Shown: positions 6,467-12,523, counted from the first letter of the stretch. The stretch: 15,523 bases of DNA from Candidatus Woesearchaeota archaeon (GCA_016180145.1 JACPBT010000008.1:1-15523); one strand, 5' to 3'. The notes: generated by a model from the letters alone, not told the origin. Numbers and translations: made by a program.

Positions 6467-6908
6467 TTGCGCACCCCTCAGGCATTGGAGTTGGAGTGGC
6501 CAGCTCAGCATTAGGCGCATAGAACTTATCAATTGCATTCCTTATCTCACATACGTTCTTCCCCTCCTCAAGCATCTCCTTGCTCTGAAGGGCAATGTCA
6601 AGGCAGACTGAACAGGTAATGCCATGCTTGTCAAAACTGCCATCATCTCTCCAGAAACAGTCGCGGGCATGCTTGTGTCCCTCATACTTGCAGCCGCAAT
6701 AGCAGGGAATCTGCTCCAGCAGGCGCGCACCCTCAGGAGTCTTTGACCACTCATACATTGCGCGAACATCACCTGTAACATAAGGCGGGATGTTTTCGCT
6801 CTTGCCGGTTGAAGAAATGAAAAAATAGGCAGCCACTGCAATGAAGATGCCAACAGCAACCAATCCTATCATTTTCCCCTTGCCTGAGCTTTTTTTCGTT
6901 TTTTTCAT
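6459..6908 (-). CDS. PCYCGC-motif protein, membrane-anchored and extracytoplasmic
   Basis: From the ATG at 6908 (GGTGGTG just upstream) the protein has 149 residues: a Lys-rich N-terminus, one membrane helix (about 13-32), then an extracytoplasmic domain. That domain holds IPCYCGCKYEGHKHARDCFW and GITCSVCLDIALQSKEMLEEG, the signature of the PCYCGC family (Pfam 'Protein of unknown function with PCYCGC motif'). The eight or so Cys plus several His could bind metal ions or act in disulfide exchange. There is no lipobox, so the helix probably stays as an anchor. The tail is Pro-rich (TPTPMPEG). It lies between two small membrane proteins and a CcdA-like reductant carrier, which would keep its cysteines reduced. 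Family placement is good; the function is unknown. Confidence 0.82.
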   Translation of the reverse strand: MKKTKKSSGKGKMIGLVAVGIFIAVAAYFFISSTGKSENIPPYVTGDVRAMYEWSKTPEGARLLEQIPCYCGCKYEGHKHARDCFWRDDGSFDKHGITCSVCLDIALQSKEMLEEGKNVCEIRNAIDKFYAPNAELATPTPMPEGCASG

Positions 6909-6923
6909 AGCAAACACCACCTT

Positions 6924-7223
6924 TTACCAAAACAGGAAATGCCCGACAAAAAAAAGGAAAATCACTGCAAAAGCGCCAACAACAGCATACCACGCCGCTT
7001 TGCCAATGCCCATGCCGAAAATCGTCTTACCTCGGTAAAAAAAACCTGCTGCTGCAAATGCCGCTGCGGAGAGGACAACCTTGCCAACCCAATGGTGTGT
7101 AAACACACTCTTAAGAAGCTCCTTTAATGTGGGAAAAAGCTCAGCGCCTATGACGAGGAGCACAAGCAAAACAGAAGCAGCCAGCGCGCCTGCATAAAAG
7201 TCAAACTTCTGCACCTTTTTCAT
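6924..7223 (-). CDS. Small three-helix membrane protein, unknown function
   Basis: 99 residues from the ATG at 7223. That start forms ATGA with the stop of the preceding gene (4-base overlap), which implies translational coupling and rules out the longer open frame upstream. A basic N-terminus (MKKVQKFDFYAG) is followed by three hydrophobic segments (about 8-27, 45-62 and 72-97). A short loop contains FTHHWVGK, with two adjacent His near the second helix. I do not recognise the family. Its place in an operon with a PCYCGC protein and a CcdA-like carrier suggests a membrane redox or metal-handling role, which is inference only. Confidence 0.75.
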   Translation of the reverse strand: MKKVQKFDFYAGALAASVLLVLLVIGAELFPTLKELLKSVFTHHWVGKVVLSAAAFAAAGFFYRGKTIFGMGIGKAAWYAVVGAFAVIFLFFVGHFLFW

Positions 7224-7651
7224 CTTTGAAGCGCCCCCATCTTTACGATACGCCCCATAACACCCATCAAAACAGCAGCAACCGCCAATAGCCACCACCA
7301 TTTCCTGCTTTCCTTCCCCTTTCCAATCCAAACCAGCCCTGCGGCAGTTGTGGCAATAATCGGAATAAGAATGCCCCAATGTTCCTTTGTTTCCATCACA
7401 ACAGCATGAGCCCAGGGCCAGGCTCCGGCCTTAATCACTGTCTTGGTGGCAGGATAAAAGATAAGGTAAGTAATGGCTGAAGGAAGCAGCTGCGCCCAAC
7501 TCACAAGGGCAGCAAGAAATGCAACGCCCTTTGACGCCTTACCCTTGCCAAGCTGGAAAAGCATAACAGCAGAAAGAGCAACAACAGCAACGCCCAAAAG
7601 CACATGAAGATAAAGCATCAGGTCCTTGTTCATAAAAAACCCTAAAGCCAT
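7220..7651 (-). CDS. Four-helix membrane protein with conserved-looking His, first gene of the PCYCGC operon
   Basis: 143 residues, about four membrane helices (13-32, 43-66, 94-109 and 118-136). Histidines stand at helix ends or loops: H16 in LYLHVLLG, H82 in WPWAHAVV and H91 in TKEHWGIL. Such His could bind haem or a metal, but no family is recognised; DUF2231/DUF420-like proteins are possible comparisons. A TATA-like GTTTAAATAC (7682-7673, minus) lies 22-31 bases before the ATG at 7651, so the operon probably starts here without a leader. The alternative ATG six codons in has only a weak AGGG upstream. Confidence 0.7.
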   Translation of the reverse strand: MALGFFMNKDLMLYLHVLLGVAVVALSAVMLFQLGKGKASKGVAFLAALVSWAQLLPSAITYLIFYPATKTVIKAGAWPWAHAVVMETKEHWGILIPIIATTAAGLVWIGKGKESRKWWWLLAVAAVLMGVMGRIVKMGALQR

Positions 7652-7672
7652 GCTGCATTACTGAAAAATCAG

Positions 7673-7682
7673 GTATTTAAAC
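7673..7682 (-). promoter_or_regulatory. Promoter of the PCYCGC/CcdA operon
   Basis: TATA-like GTTTAAATAC on the minus strand, 22-31 bases before the ATG at 7651. It lies just beyond the T-run that ends the upstream zinc-ribbon gene, so the operon is transcribed separately. Confidence 0.5.
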
Positions 7683-7711
7683 ATTACGGTTTTGGGTCTG
7701 AGGCAAAAGCC

Positions 7712-7726
7712 AAAAAAAGAAAAAAA
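7712..7726 (-). terminator. Double poly-T terminator after the zinc-ribbon gene
   Basis: The minus strand has two runs of seven Ts separated by one C, starting eight bases after the TAA of the zinc-ribbon gene. No hairpin is needed for archaeal U-tract termination. Confidence 0.6.
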
Positions 7727-7734
7727 GAAGGCGA

Positions 7735-7881
7735 TTACGCCTTCCCGAGAATCCTGAAAACCTTAGTGCCGCACTTAGGGCATGCACCTTTCATGGCCTT
7801 CATGCCATTCTTCATCGTGGTTTCCTTACCATCCTTAATCTCAACCTGTTTCTTGCACTTCATACATCTTCCTTGCACCAT
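7735..7881 (-). CDS. Small zinc-ribbon protein (DUF5679-like)
   Basis: 48 residues, beginning MVQGRCMKCKKQVEIK and ending GACPKCGTKVFRIL. The two CxxC knuckles (C6/C9 and C34/C37) form a complete zinc ribbon, with a short basic linker containing TMKNGMKAMKG between them. This closely matches the small archaeal DUF5679 proteins, which have no assigned function; a role in nucleic-acid binding is a guess. A strong ribosome binding site, GAGGTG (7893-7888, minus), precedes the ATG by six bases. A TATA-like stretch lies in 7899-7955, but which A/T stretch is used cannot be decided by eye. Both knuckles intact and a good ribosome binding site make this a real gene despite its size. Confidence 0.85.
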   Translation of the reverse strand: MVQGRCMKCKKQVEIKDGKETTMKNGMKAMKGACPKCGTKVFRILGKA

Positions 7882-7887
7882 TTAACC

Positions 7888-7893
7888 CACCTC
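7888..7893 (-). promoter_or_regulatory. Ribosome binding site of the zinc-ribbon gene
   Basis: GAGGTG on the minus strand, six bases before the ATG at 7881. It is one of the strongest Shine-Dalgarno matches in the window and fixes the start of this short gene. Confidence 0.7.
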
Positions 7894-8012
7894 AAAGCAA
7901 TTTTTAAACCGTAATAAAAACTTCTGAATTTGGCTGTTAAGCAGGTAATATATAAATGTTTTCTTGAGCGAATGGAAATGCAGTAAAAAACATTCCCTTC
8001 AATATAGCAAAG

Positions 8013-8021
8013 ATATTTATA
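8013..8021 (+). promoter_or_regulatory. TATA box of the winged-helix gene
   Basis: ATATTTATA, 24-32 bases before the ATG at 8045, with no ribosome binding site between them. A leaderless transcript is likely. Confidence 0.55.
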
Positions 8022-8044
8022 GTTGCTGAAATAATGGCAAAATC

Positions 8045-8398
8045 ATGCCAAGAGGAAGGCCGACAGGAAGTCAGGTAAGGCAGAACATTGTGGAGATACT
8101 GCACTACGCCGGGCAGTTGCACGGCTACAATGTCTACACTATATACAAGGAGCTATTTCCTAAAGTGACAATGAGGACAATATACTACCACCTGAAAAAA
8201 GGACTGGCAATAAAAGAATTCAAAATAGCGCAGATAAGAAAAGAAAAAGGCAGTTACAGCTGGGGCGCAGAAGTGGAAAGGACATACTACACACTCGGTG
8301 AAAACGCAAGGCCGCAGGGTGACAATGCAGTCAGGGATTATCTGGACAGGAAACTCAAACTTAAAGAAGGTGCGGAAGTCCGGCAACAGAGTCAATAA
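8045..8398 (+). CDS. Winged-helix DNA-binding protein, archaeal type
   Basis: 117 residues. It begins MPRGRPTGSQVRQNIVEILH, a basic AT-hook-like arm leading into the first helix of a winged helix. GYNVYTIYKELFPKVTMRTIYYHLKKGLA (about 27-56) fits the helix-turn-helix, and the wing follows, with YSWGAEVERTYYTLGENARP (about 75-95). The C-terminus is charged. The family seems familiar from archaeal genomes as an uncharacterised regulator, but I cannot give it a name. The presence of RxIYYHLKKG suggests a PadR/ArsR-like recognition helix. The 3' end overlaps the convergent HAD remnant by 38 bases, which a functional neighbour would rarely tolerate. Confidence 0.72.
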   Translation: MPRGRPTGSQVRQNIVEILHYAGQLHGYNVYTIYKELFPKVTMRTIYYHLKKGLAIKEFKIAQIRKEKGSYSWGAEVERTYYTLGENARPQGDNAVRDYLDRKLKLKEGAEVRQQSQ

Positions 8399-8886
8399 TG
8401 AAATCCGGCTTTGCCTCTTCAAGGTGCTTTCTTGAGCGGTAGCCTGAAAGGACAGCCGCAGTCCTTATGCCTGCGCTGCGGCCTGCATTTATGTCATGCT
8501 CAGTATCTCCAACAATTATCGTTTCATCCGTGCCAAAGCCAACAGAATCCAGCACAGCCTTAATTCCCCTTACCTTATCCTGAACATCCCCGAATATTGC
8601 ATCAAAATACCCTGCATCGCCAAAAAACCTCTCTGCCTCCTCTTTCAGAAATAAGGGGTTGTGGCTGCTTAGAACAATCATCCTCTTTCCTTTTGATTTT
8701 AGGAGTCGCAGGGTTTCCTCTGCGCCCTGCACAGGTGTGGGGAATCCTGCATTCCGGAAGTGCCTGGCAAATACTGCGTCAACATCCTCTTTTGAAGCCT
8801 TTATTCCAAACATCCTTGCATGCACCATGTAAGGCAGCGTGTAGGAATCCCTGAACTCGTCAAGGCTTTATTATAGCAAATCGCAT
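8361..8886 (-). pseudogene. HAD-superfamily phosphatase, motif I deleted and frameshifted
   Basis: The open frame from codon 8867 leftward reads SLDEFRDSYTLPYMVHARMFG, then motif II (MIVLSSHNP), motif III region (DKVRGIKAVL) and motif IV (IIVGDTEHDINAGRSAG), all typical of phosphoglycolate-phosphatase-like HAD enzymes. The nucleophile motif, hhhDxDGTLxDS, is missing. Just upstream, in another frame, the ATG at 8886 begins MRFAII, exactly how such proteins start before FDLDGT. A short deletion (about 26 bases, estimated by comparison with the motif's usual length) would have removed the motif and shifted the frame. No other start restores the catalytic Asp. The 5' end lies two bases after the stop of the trmJ remnant (8889). 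A sequencing or assembly error is possible. Confidence 0.8.
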
Positions 8887-8888
8887 TA

Positions 8889-8945
8889 TTATTTCAACTT
8901 CCCAGCCTTCCTCAAAAAGCCAATGACAGCAAACACATCCTTCAT
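8889..8945 (-). pseudogene. Remnant of the 3' end of trmJ (left copy)
   Basis: The minus strand encodes MKDVFAVIGFLRKAGKLK followed by TAA, close to the end of the intact TrmJ (REAFAVIGFLRKASKLR). A 30-base core coding for FAVIGFLRKA is identical in both copies (8904-8933 and 9533-9562), in the same frame and exactly five codons from the stop. Flanking codons differ, mostly conservatively. It directly precedes the HAD remnant, so this is probably the original gene end, cut off from trmJ by the toxin-antitoxin insertion. Confidence 0.7.
8904..8933. repeat. 30-bp direct repeat, left copy (att-like)
   Basis: Identical over 30 bases to 9533-9562, 629 bp away. The two copies flank the toxin-antitoxin cassette and lie inside the 3' end of trmJ and its remnant. 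This arrangement resembles attachment sites in protein-gene 3' ends. Confidence 0.8.
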
Positions 8946-8950
8946 CATAG

Positions 8951-8960
8951 TTAAATATTT
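8951..8960 (+). promoter_or_regulatory. Promoter of the mazEF-like cassette
   Basis: TTAAATATTT, itself an A/T palindrome extended by one base at 8961, lies 26-35 bases before the ATG at 8986. No ribosome binding site is seen, so the antitoxin is likely translated from a leaderless mRNA. Confidence 0.5.
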
Positions 8961-8985
8961 AAAGCTAGAGCGGTTAATAAAAGTT

Positions 8986-9189
8986 ATGCAAATAGAGGTA
9001 GAAACTGACACGGCGAAGAAACTTAGCGAGGTAGCTGATGCCATGGGAGTGAAAAAAGAGGAACTTGTAGACAGAGCGCTACTGCTCTACATTGACAACA
9101 TCAGCAGATATGCTGATTTAAAGAGAGAAATGAAAGCATGGGACTTCTTAAGTGATGAAGCACTTAAAAACTTTGAAAAGGCGCTATGA
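8986..9189 (+). CDS. Antitoxin of a MazEF/PemIK-like pair (RHH-like)
   Basis: 67 residues from the ATG at 8986. The open frame runs further upstream, to 8923, but through the trmJ remnant and the TATA box, so that part is not coding. MQIEVETDTAKKLSEVADAMGVKKEELVDRALLLYI (1-36) resembles a ribbon-helix-helix: a short beta strand then two helices with the G-V-K-K-E-E-L turn. The rest (DNISRYADLKREMKAWDFLSDEALKNFEKAL) is a helical, toxin-binding arm. It overlaps the toxin by four bases (ATGA). It would neutralise the toxin and probably repress the promoter at 8951. The exact antitoxin family is uncertain. Confidence 0.78.
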   Translation: MQIEVETDTAKKLSEVADAMGVKKEELVDRALLLYIDNISRYADLKREMKAWDFLSDEALKNFEKAL

Positions 9190-9515
9190 AAAAAGGCGAA
9201 ATATGGCTTGTAGAACTGCCCTTTAGCAACAGCCATGAACAAGCAGGCCTAAGACCTGCGCTAATTCTAGCAGATATAGCAATAACCAACATAGCAATTG
9301 TAATGCCTTTCACCACGAACTTACAAGCGCTTAGATTCCCGCACACCATAGAAGTAAAGCCAAACACAACAAACGGCCTGTCTGCGATTTCTGTAGCGCT
9401 GGCTTTTCACGCAAGAGCCATAGACAAAAAGCGACTTAAACACAAAATAGGAGAGGCGGAAGCAGGCATCATGGAAAGTGTGGACAAAATTCTGAAGCAG
9501 TTGCTCGCATTGTAA
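9186..9515 (+). CDS. MazF/PemK-family endoribonuclease toxin
   Basis: 109 residues, usual for MazF/PemK. The start KKGEIWLVELPFSNSHEQ followed by GLRPALILAD is the family signature: GEIW, the loop to the first active-site region, and the conserved RPALIL strand. Later come FTTNLQALRFPHTIEV, NGLSAISVAL and ARAIDKKRL, with IGEAEAGIMESV forming the last helix. The usual catalytic Arg (RPALIL) and the Ser/Thr of the FTT region are present. The protein would cut mRNA. The ATG overlaps the antitoxin stop. Its TAA is two bases from the stop of the convergent trmJ. Confidence 0.88.
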   Translation: MKKGEIWLVELPFSNSHEQAGLRPALILADIAITNIAIVMPFTTNLQALRFPHTIEVKPNTTNGLSAISVALAFHARAIDKKRLKHKIGEAEAGIMESVDKILKQLLAL

Positions 9516-9517
9516 AT

Positions 9518-10213
9518 TCACCTTAGCTTAGAAGCCTTCCTCAAAAAGCCAATGACAGCAAAAGCCTCCCTCCTTGAAAGCATAGCCTTGCCAATCACCC
9601 GCTGCCAGATTTTTCTTTGGGTAATGCGCTGGCTGTCAAAATGAAAAGGCATGCGCTCAAGAAGCGAATCTATTACCGCCATTATAACAGCTTTTTCCTT
9701 CAAAGTGGCAGGGGCGTAGCCTGAAGCAATCTTCCTCATTCTTGAATGCTTAAACAGCTCATAAAAAACAATTGCTGCTGCATGGGAAATGTTAAGGGCT
9801 CTGTAACGGACAGATGAAGGGATGGTAACAACAAAATCGCATTTTAAAATCTCAGAATTCCTAAGGCCTGTGCTTTCCCTGCCAAAAACAATGGCGACGT
9901 TATGACTTGCTCCATGAATCTTGCCTGCAAGCTGCTCCGGGCTTAAAGGAACGCGGGCAACATTTGAAGAAGCGCCCAAAGCAGAAGTGGCGGCAACGAG
10001 AGTGTCAAAATTCAAATCAGAAAAACGGCTTGCAGCAACAGCCTTTTTCAGGATGGAAACAGCGTGCCTTGCCCTTGAAACAGCATCAAGGTCAAGATGG
10101 TCGCATTTTGGATTAACAAGAACAAGGCGCTCCAGGCCAAAATTCCTCATGGCGCGGGCAACAGCGCCGACATTGCCTGAAGACTCAGGCTCAACCAAAA
10201 CAACTGAAATCAT
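9518..10213 (-). CDS. trmJ: tRNA (cytidine/uridine-2'-O-)-methyltransferase TrmJ
   Basis: 231 residues. It is a SPOUT (SpoU-type) methyltransferase: motif 1 is ESSGNVGAVARAMRNFG (about 10-26), motif 2 VFGRESTGLRNSEI (109-122), and motif 3 SVRYRALNISHAAAIVFYEL (135-154). The N-S/N-Q-A-x-A region of motif 3 reads NISHAAAI. The knotted fold binds AdoMet and 2'-O-methylates position 32 of tRNAs. The C-terminal helical extension (160-231) is the TrmJ-type tail. The ATG at 10213 is preferred over an open frame six codons longer because a TATA-like box (10243-10234, minus) lies 21-30 bases away. The last five codons lie beyond the 30-base repeat shared with the remnant at 8889-8945, so the present gene end may have come with the cassette. 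Confidence 0.9.
   Translation of the reverse strand: MISVVLVEPESSGNVGAVARAMRNFGLERLVLVNPKCDHLDLDAVSRARHAVSILKKAVAASRFSDLNFDTLVAATSALGASSNVARVPLSPEQLAGKIHGASHNVAIVFGRESTGLRNSEILKCDFVVTIPSSVRYRALNISHAAAIVFYELFKHSRMRKIASGYAPATLKEKAVIMAVIDSLLERMPFHFDSQRITQRKIWQRVIGKAMLSRREAFAVIGFLRKASKLR
9533..9562. repeat. 30-bp direct repeat, right copy (att-like)
   Basis: Identical to 8904-8933, within the 3' end of the intact trmJ, coding for FAVIGFLRKA. Together the two copies bracket about 600 bp carrying the toxin-antitoxin pair. Confidence 0.8.
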
Positions 10214-10233
10214 ACACGCTGGTAAAAGCAAAG

Positions 10234-10243
10234 CTTATTTAAA
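10234..10243 (-). promoter_or_regulatory. TATA box of trmJ
   Basis: TTTAAATAAG on the minus strand, 21-30 bases before the ATG at 10213; it supports the shorter start. Confidence 0.5.
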
Positions 10244-10266
10244 ACTATGGAAAGCTGATGACGGAA

Positions 10267-10539
10267 TCACATCAACTTTCCGGCTTTGGGGTGAACAGAT
10301 TTCACAATAAGCCGTTCCACAAAAGCGCTCATTTTACAGCCCTCTTTCCTGCAATAAGACTTCAGGCTGCCATAAACCTCGGGAGACAATGTAAAGTTAA
10401 CCCTTACCTTATTATCCCAGCGCCTGAGCTTCAAAGTCTGGTCATACTCCTCAAGCGCCCTGAACGGCTCAGGCATGATATCAGGAAGCTTCTTTGCCAG
10501 CTCAAAGACTTTTCTGTCAAATATTTTTGGCATACGCAT
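10267..10539 (-). CDS. Ribbon-helix-helix DNA-binding protein
   Basis: 90 residues. The C-terminal part, VRVNFTLSPEVYGSLKSYC (45-63) and CKMSAFVERLIVKSV (68-82), is a ribbon-helix-helix: a beta strand, then two helices with a turn of the REKG type (here RKEG). The N-terminal half (1-44) is helical and charged and has no family I recognise. GGAGG at 10554-10550 (minus) lies about ten bases before the ATG. No toxin is next to it, so it may be a stand-alone regulator or an orphan antitoxin. A TATA-like stretch lies on the minus strand near 10586-10600. Confidence 0.78.
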   Translation of the reverse strand: MRMPKIFDRKVFELAKKLPDIMPEPFRALEEYDQTLKLRRWDNKVRVNFTLSPEVYGSLKSYCRKEGCKMSAFVERLIVKSVHPKAGKLM

Positions 10540-10549
10540 TCTGAATCAT

Positions 10550-10554
10550 CCTCC
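10550..10554 (-). promoter_or_regulatory. Ribosome binding site of the RHH gene
   Basis: GGAGG on the minus strand about ten bases before the ATG at 10539. An ATG at 10549 directly adjoining it is in another frame and ends after ten codons, so 10539 is preferred. Confidence 0.5.
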
Positions 10555-10663
10555 TTATTTTCTTAACCTCCGAAATGCTGTTTTTTGCAATTTATAAAAA
10601 TGTTTCTGAACTGGCAGAATAAGCTGCTGCGCTTCAACTGCTGCAAAAAAGCAATGCAATAGA

Positions 10664-10673
10664 TTTAAAAATA
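10664..10673 (+). promoter_or_regulatory. TATA box of the RDD gene
   Basis: TTTAAAAATA, 23-32 bases before the ATG at 10696, without a ribosome binding site in between. Confidence 0.5.
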
Positions 10674-10695
10674 TGATAAGAATAGCGTAGCAACA

Positions 10696-11148
10696 ATGGC
10701 AGCAGCTAAAAAGGCACAAACAGCAGAATACGCAGGATTCTGGATAAGGTTTTTAGCGGCATTCATAGACGGAACGATTATCAACGGAATGCTCATACTT
10801 GCAGTAGCGCTGATAGCACTGCCTGTAGGGCTGATGACGGACTTTGTGGTTGCCTTCATCACAGGCTACATAGCTCTTTTCCCGCTTGCCGTAATCATAC
10901 CCTGGCTGTATGAAGCAATAATGACCAGCTCACCGAGGCAGGCAACATACGGAAAAAGTGCTGTTGGCGTAAAGGTAACTGACATGCAAGGGAATAGAAT
11001 AAGCTTTGGAAGGGCAACAGGACGATTTTTTTTAAAATACATCTCAGGAAACATGTTGTTGATTGGGTACATAATTATACCCTTTACAGAAAAGAAACAG
11101 GGGCTGCACGACATGATGGCAGGAACAGTGGTTGTAATAAGAAAATAG
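10696..11148 (+). CDS. RDD-family membrane protein
   Basis: 150 residues with the RDD domain: AGFWIRFLAAFIDGTIING (13-31), in which R18 and D25 are the family's namesake Arg and Asp; then two helices (about 32-45 and 50-73), YEAIMTSSPRQATYGKSAVGVKV (75-97), RISFGRATGRFFLKYIS (105-121) and the end FTEKKQGLHDMMAGTVVV. The HDMxAGT motif is strongly conserved in the family. RDD proteins are of uncertain function; some have been linked to ion transport or stress tolerance. The 3' end is convergent with the M50 protease gene, whose doubtful tail overlaps it. Confidence 0.88.
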   Translation: MAAAKKAQTAEYAGFWIRFLAAFIDGTIINGMLILAVALIALPVGLMTDFVVAFITGYIALFPLAVIIPWLYEAIMTSSPRQATYGKSAVGVKVTDMQGNRISFGRATGRFFLKYISGNMLLIGYIIIPFTEKKQGLHDMMAGTVVVIRK

Positions 11149-12402
11149 GCTAATCATGGCAAAAGCTTTCTGGTGTATGATAAGTTTATAAATTCTGCAA
11201 AAACTCCTTTTTGACATGGAAAACATGCAAACACTGCAGCAAATCAGCGCAGAAGACGCACTTGCCAGAAGCAGGATAATCAGAAAGAAAAACAGGCTTA
11301 TCTTAACCAAAGCGCGGTTGCCTTTGCCCTCATCACCCTTAACCTTGTGAAGCGCCTGCTGAAGCATCTTGCCGCCGTCAAGAGGGCCTATAGGCAGAAG
11401 ATTGGCAAGCCCTATGCCGAGGCTCAAAACACCGATAAGCGAGAAAAGCTCCATAAGCCATGAAACAATCCTGAAATGAAGTGCAGAGTCGTTAGAAAAT
11501 CTGCCCTTGACATTAACGCCAAGATAAGCCTTTGATGAATCCTTTGGATTTGAGCCGGCAACTACCGAATAAGAGCGTTCTGAAGACTCAAGGGCTACAG
11601 CCTCACCTGGCTTAACGCCCTCAAAGGCAGAGGTGAAATCTGCAACAGAAGAGACGCGCACGCCATTGACAGAGGTGTAAATGACATCCGGCTCAAGCCC
11701 TGCATCCGCAGCAGGAGACTCCGGAGTAATTGACGAAAAGGAAATGCCGGCAGCCGGGTAAAAGAAGCCAACAACCGGCGAGAAAACAAAGGATGCTATG
11801 AAAACAATCACAAAAAAAGACAAAACATTTGCAACAGGTCCGGCAGCAATCATTGAATAATTAACAACATCGCTCTTCTTTTTAAGCTGCTCCTCGTCAG
11901 GTTCAACAAAAGCGGCAAAAAAGGGCCCGATAATGGCAAGCCCTGTGGACTTGACAGCAATGCCGTGGGCACGTGCCACAATGCCATGCGCAAACTCATG
12001 AGTCAGGGCAACAAGGAATATGGCAATGACTCCCTTGACTAAAGGAATGAAAAAAGAAACGCCTGGAACCCTCACACCGGGAAGAATGGGTGCAACAGCA
12101 GGAGGCGAGTTGGGGACGGCAAAAAAGTTGTAAACGCCCTGAAAAAGCGAAAAAACAATGAAAAACATGCCAACAAAGCCAACGCCAATGGAGATGTAAC
12201 CAAAAAGCCTCACAAGCTCGGTGTGGCGGGATGCAATCCTGTCCATAAATGGAATTCCGAAATTAGTCCGATACATTGCAATTACCTTGGCGTAGAACTT
12301 GAACTTTTTCCGGAACAGAAAAACCAGCAGGGCAATAACAAGATAAAACGCCACAACAACACTGTTCCTGACAACAAAGCCAACAACAGATTCAAGAACC
12401 AT
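11044..12402 (-). CDS. M50 site-2-protease-type membrane metalloprotease with PDZ domain, aberrant C-terminus
   Basis: 452 residues from the ATG at 12402 (two codons shorter than the open frame, chosen for the TATA-like stretch 20-29 bases upstream). An N-terminal helix (8-32), a second (67-90), then the zinc motif LTHEFAHG (H135, E136, H139) in a helix, a PDZ-like domain (about 223-298), and the second zinc motif ANLLPIGPLDGGK (D342), as in archaeal S2P-type intramembrane proteases. These cut membrane-bound substrates such as regulators or signal peptides. The last helix (about 366-385) is followed by about 60 residues that look wrong: they contain all seven Cys of the protein (the first 385 have none) and overlap the RDD gene by 105 bases in antisense. 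The original stop has probably been lost near 11216-11290. Confidence 0.85.
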   Translation of the reverse strand: MVLESVVGFVVRNSVVVAFYLVIALLVFLFRKKFKFYAKVIAMYRTNFGIPFMDRIASRHTELVRLFGYISIGVGFVGMFFIVFSLFQGVYNFFAVPNSPPAVAPILPGVRVPGVSFFIPLVKGVIAIFLVALTHEFAHGIVARAHGIAVKSTGLAIIGPFFAAFVEPDEEQLKKKSDVVNYSMIAAGPVANVLSFFVIVFIASFVFSPVVGFFYPAAGISFSSITPESPAADAGLEPDVIYTSVNGVRVSSVADFTSAFEGVKPGEAVALESSERSYSVVAGSNPKDSSKAYLGVNVKGRFSNDSALHFRIVSWLMELFSLIGVLSLGIGLANLLPIGPLDGGKMLQQALHKVKGDEGKGNRALVKISLFFFLIILLLASASSALICCSVCMFSMSKRSFCRIYKLIIHQKAFAMISLFSYYNHCSCHHVVQPLFLFCKGYNYVPNQQHVS

Positions 12403-12421
12403 AAACACACGATAAGAAAGT

Positions 12422-12431
12422 AATATAAAAA
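12422..12431 (-). promoter_or_regulatory. TATA box of the M50 protease gene
   Basis: The minus strand reads GTTTTTATATTA around 12433-12422, 20-31 bases before the ATG at 12402. The left end of the insertion sequence starts only about 20 bases further on, so the promoter survives but its upstream flank has been replaced. Confidence 0.45.
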
Positions 12432-12450
12432 CTTAACTAAGGCCTAATTA

Positions 12451-12477
12451 GGGACATAAGTATCCTATAAAATTCTG
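12451..12477 (+). repeat. Left terminal inverted repeat of the IS630 element
   Basis: Shares GGACA-AAGTA-CTATAAA blocks with the reverse complement of 13409-13435; imperfect (roughly 75% identical by eye). Confidence 0.6.
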
Positions 12478-12523
12478 CATAAAAATATGTTCTGTCCAGA
12501 AAGTCTCTAATGCTTCTTGCAAG

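Noticed and set aside
6077..6514. 145-codon plus-strand frame across the CcdA-like gene
   Set aside because: No family features, no promoter or ribosome binding site, and it is antisense to a protein with clear Cys motifs and membrane helices.
6467..6538. Longer start for the CcdA-like protein (24 more codons)
   Set aside because: That part lies inside the PCYCGC gene in another frame, and the GTG at 6466 has a ribosome binding site and places the Cys motif correctly.
7224..7379. Longer N-terminus for the three-helix membrane protein
   Set aside because: It overlaps the preceding gene out of frame; the ATGA junction at 7220-7223 gives a better start.
11216..11350. 44-codon plus-strand frame with a well-spaced TATA box, within the M50 gene
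   Set aside because: Not listed as a gene: its 3' part is antisense to conserved M50 sequence, so at most its start is a relic. Kept as part of a finding.
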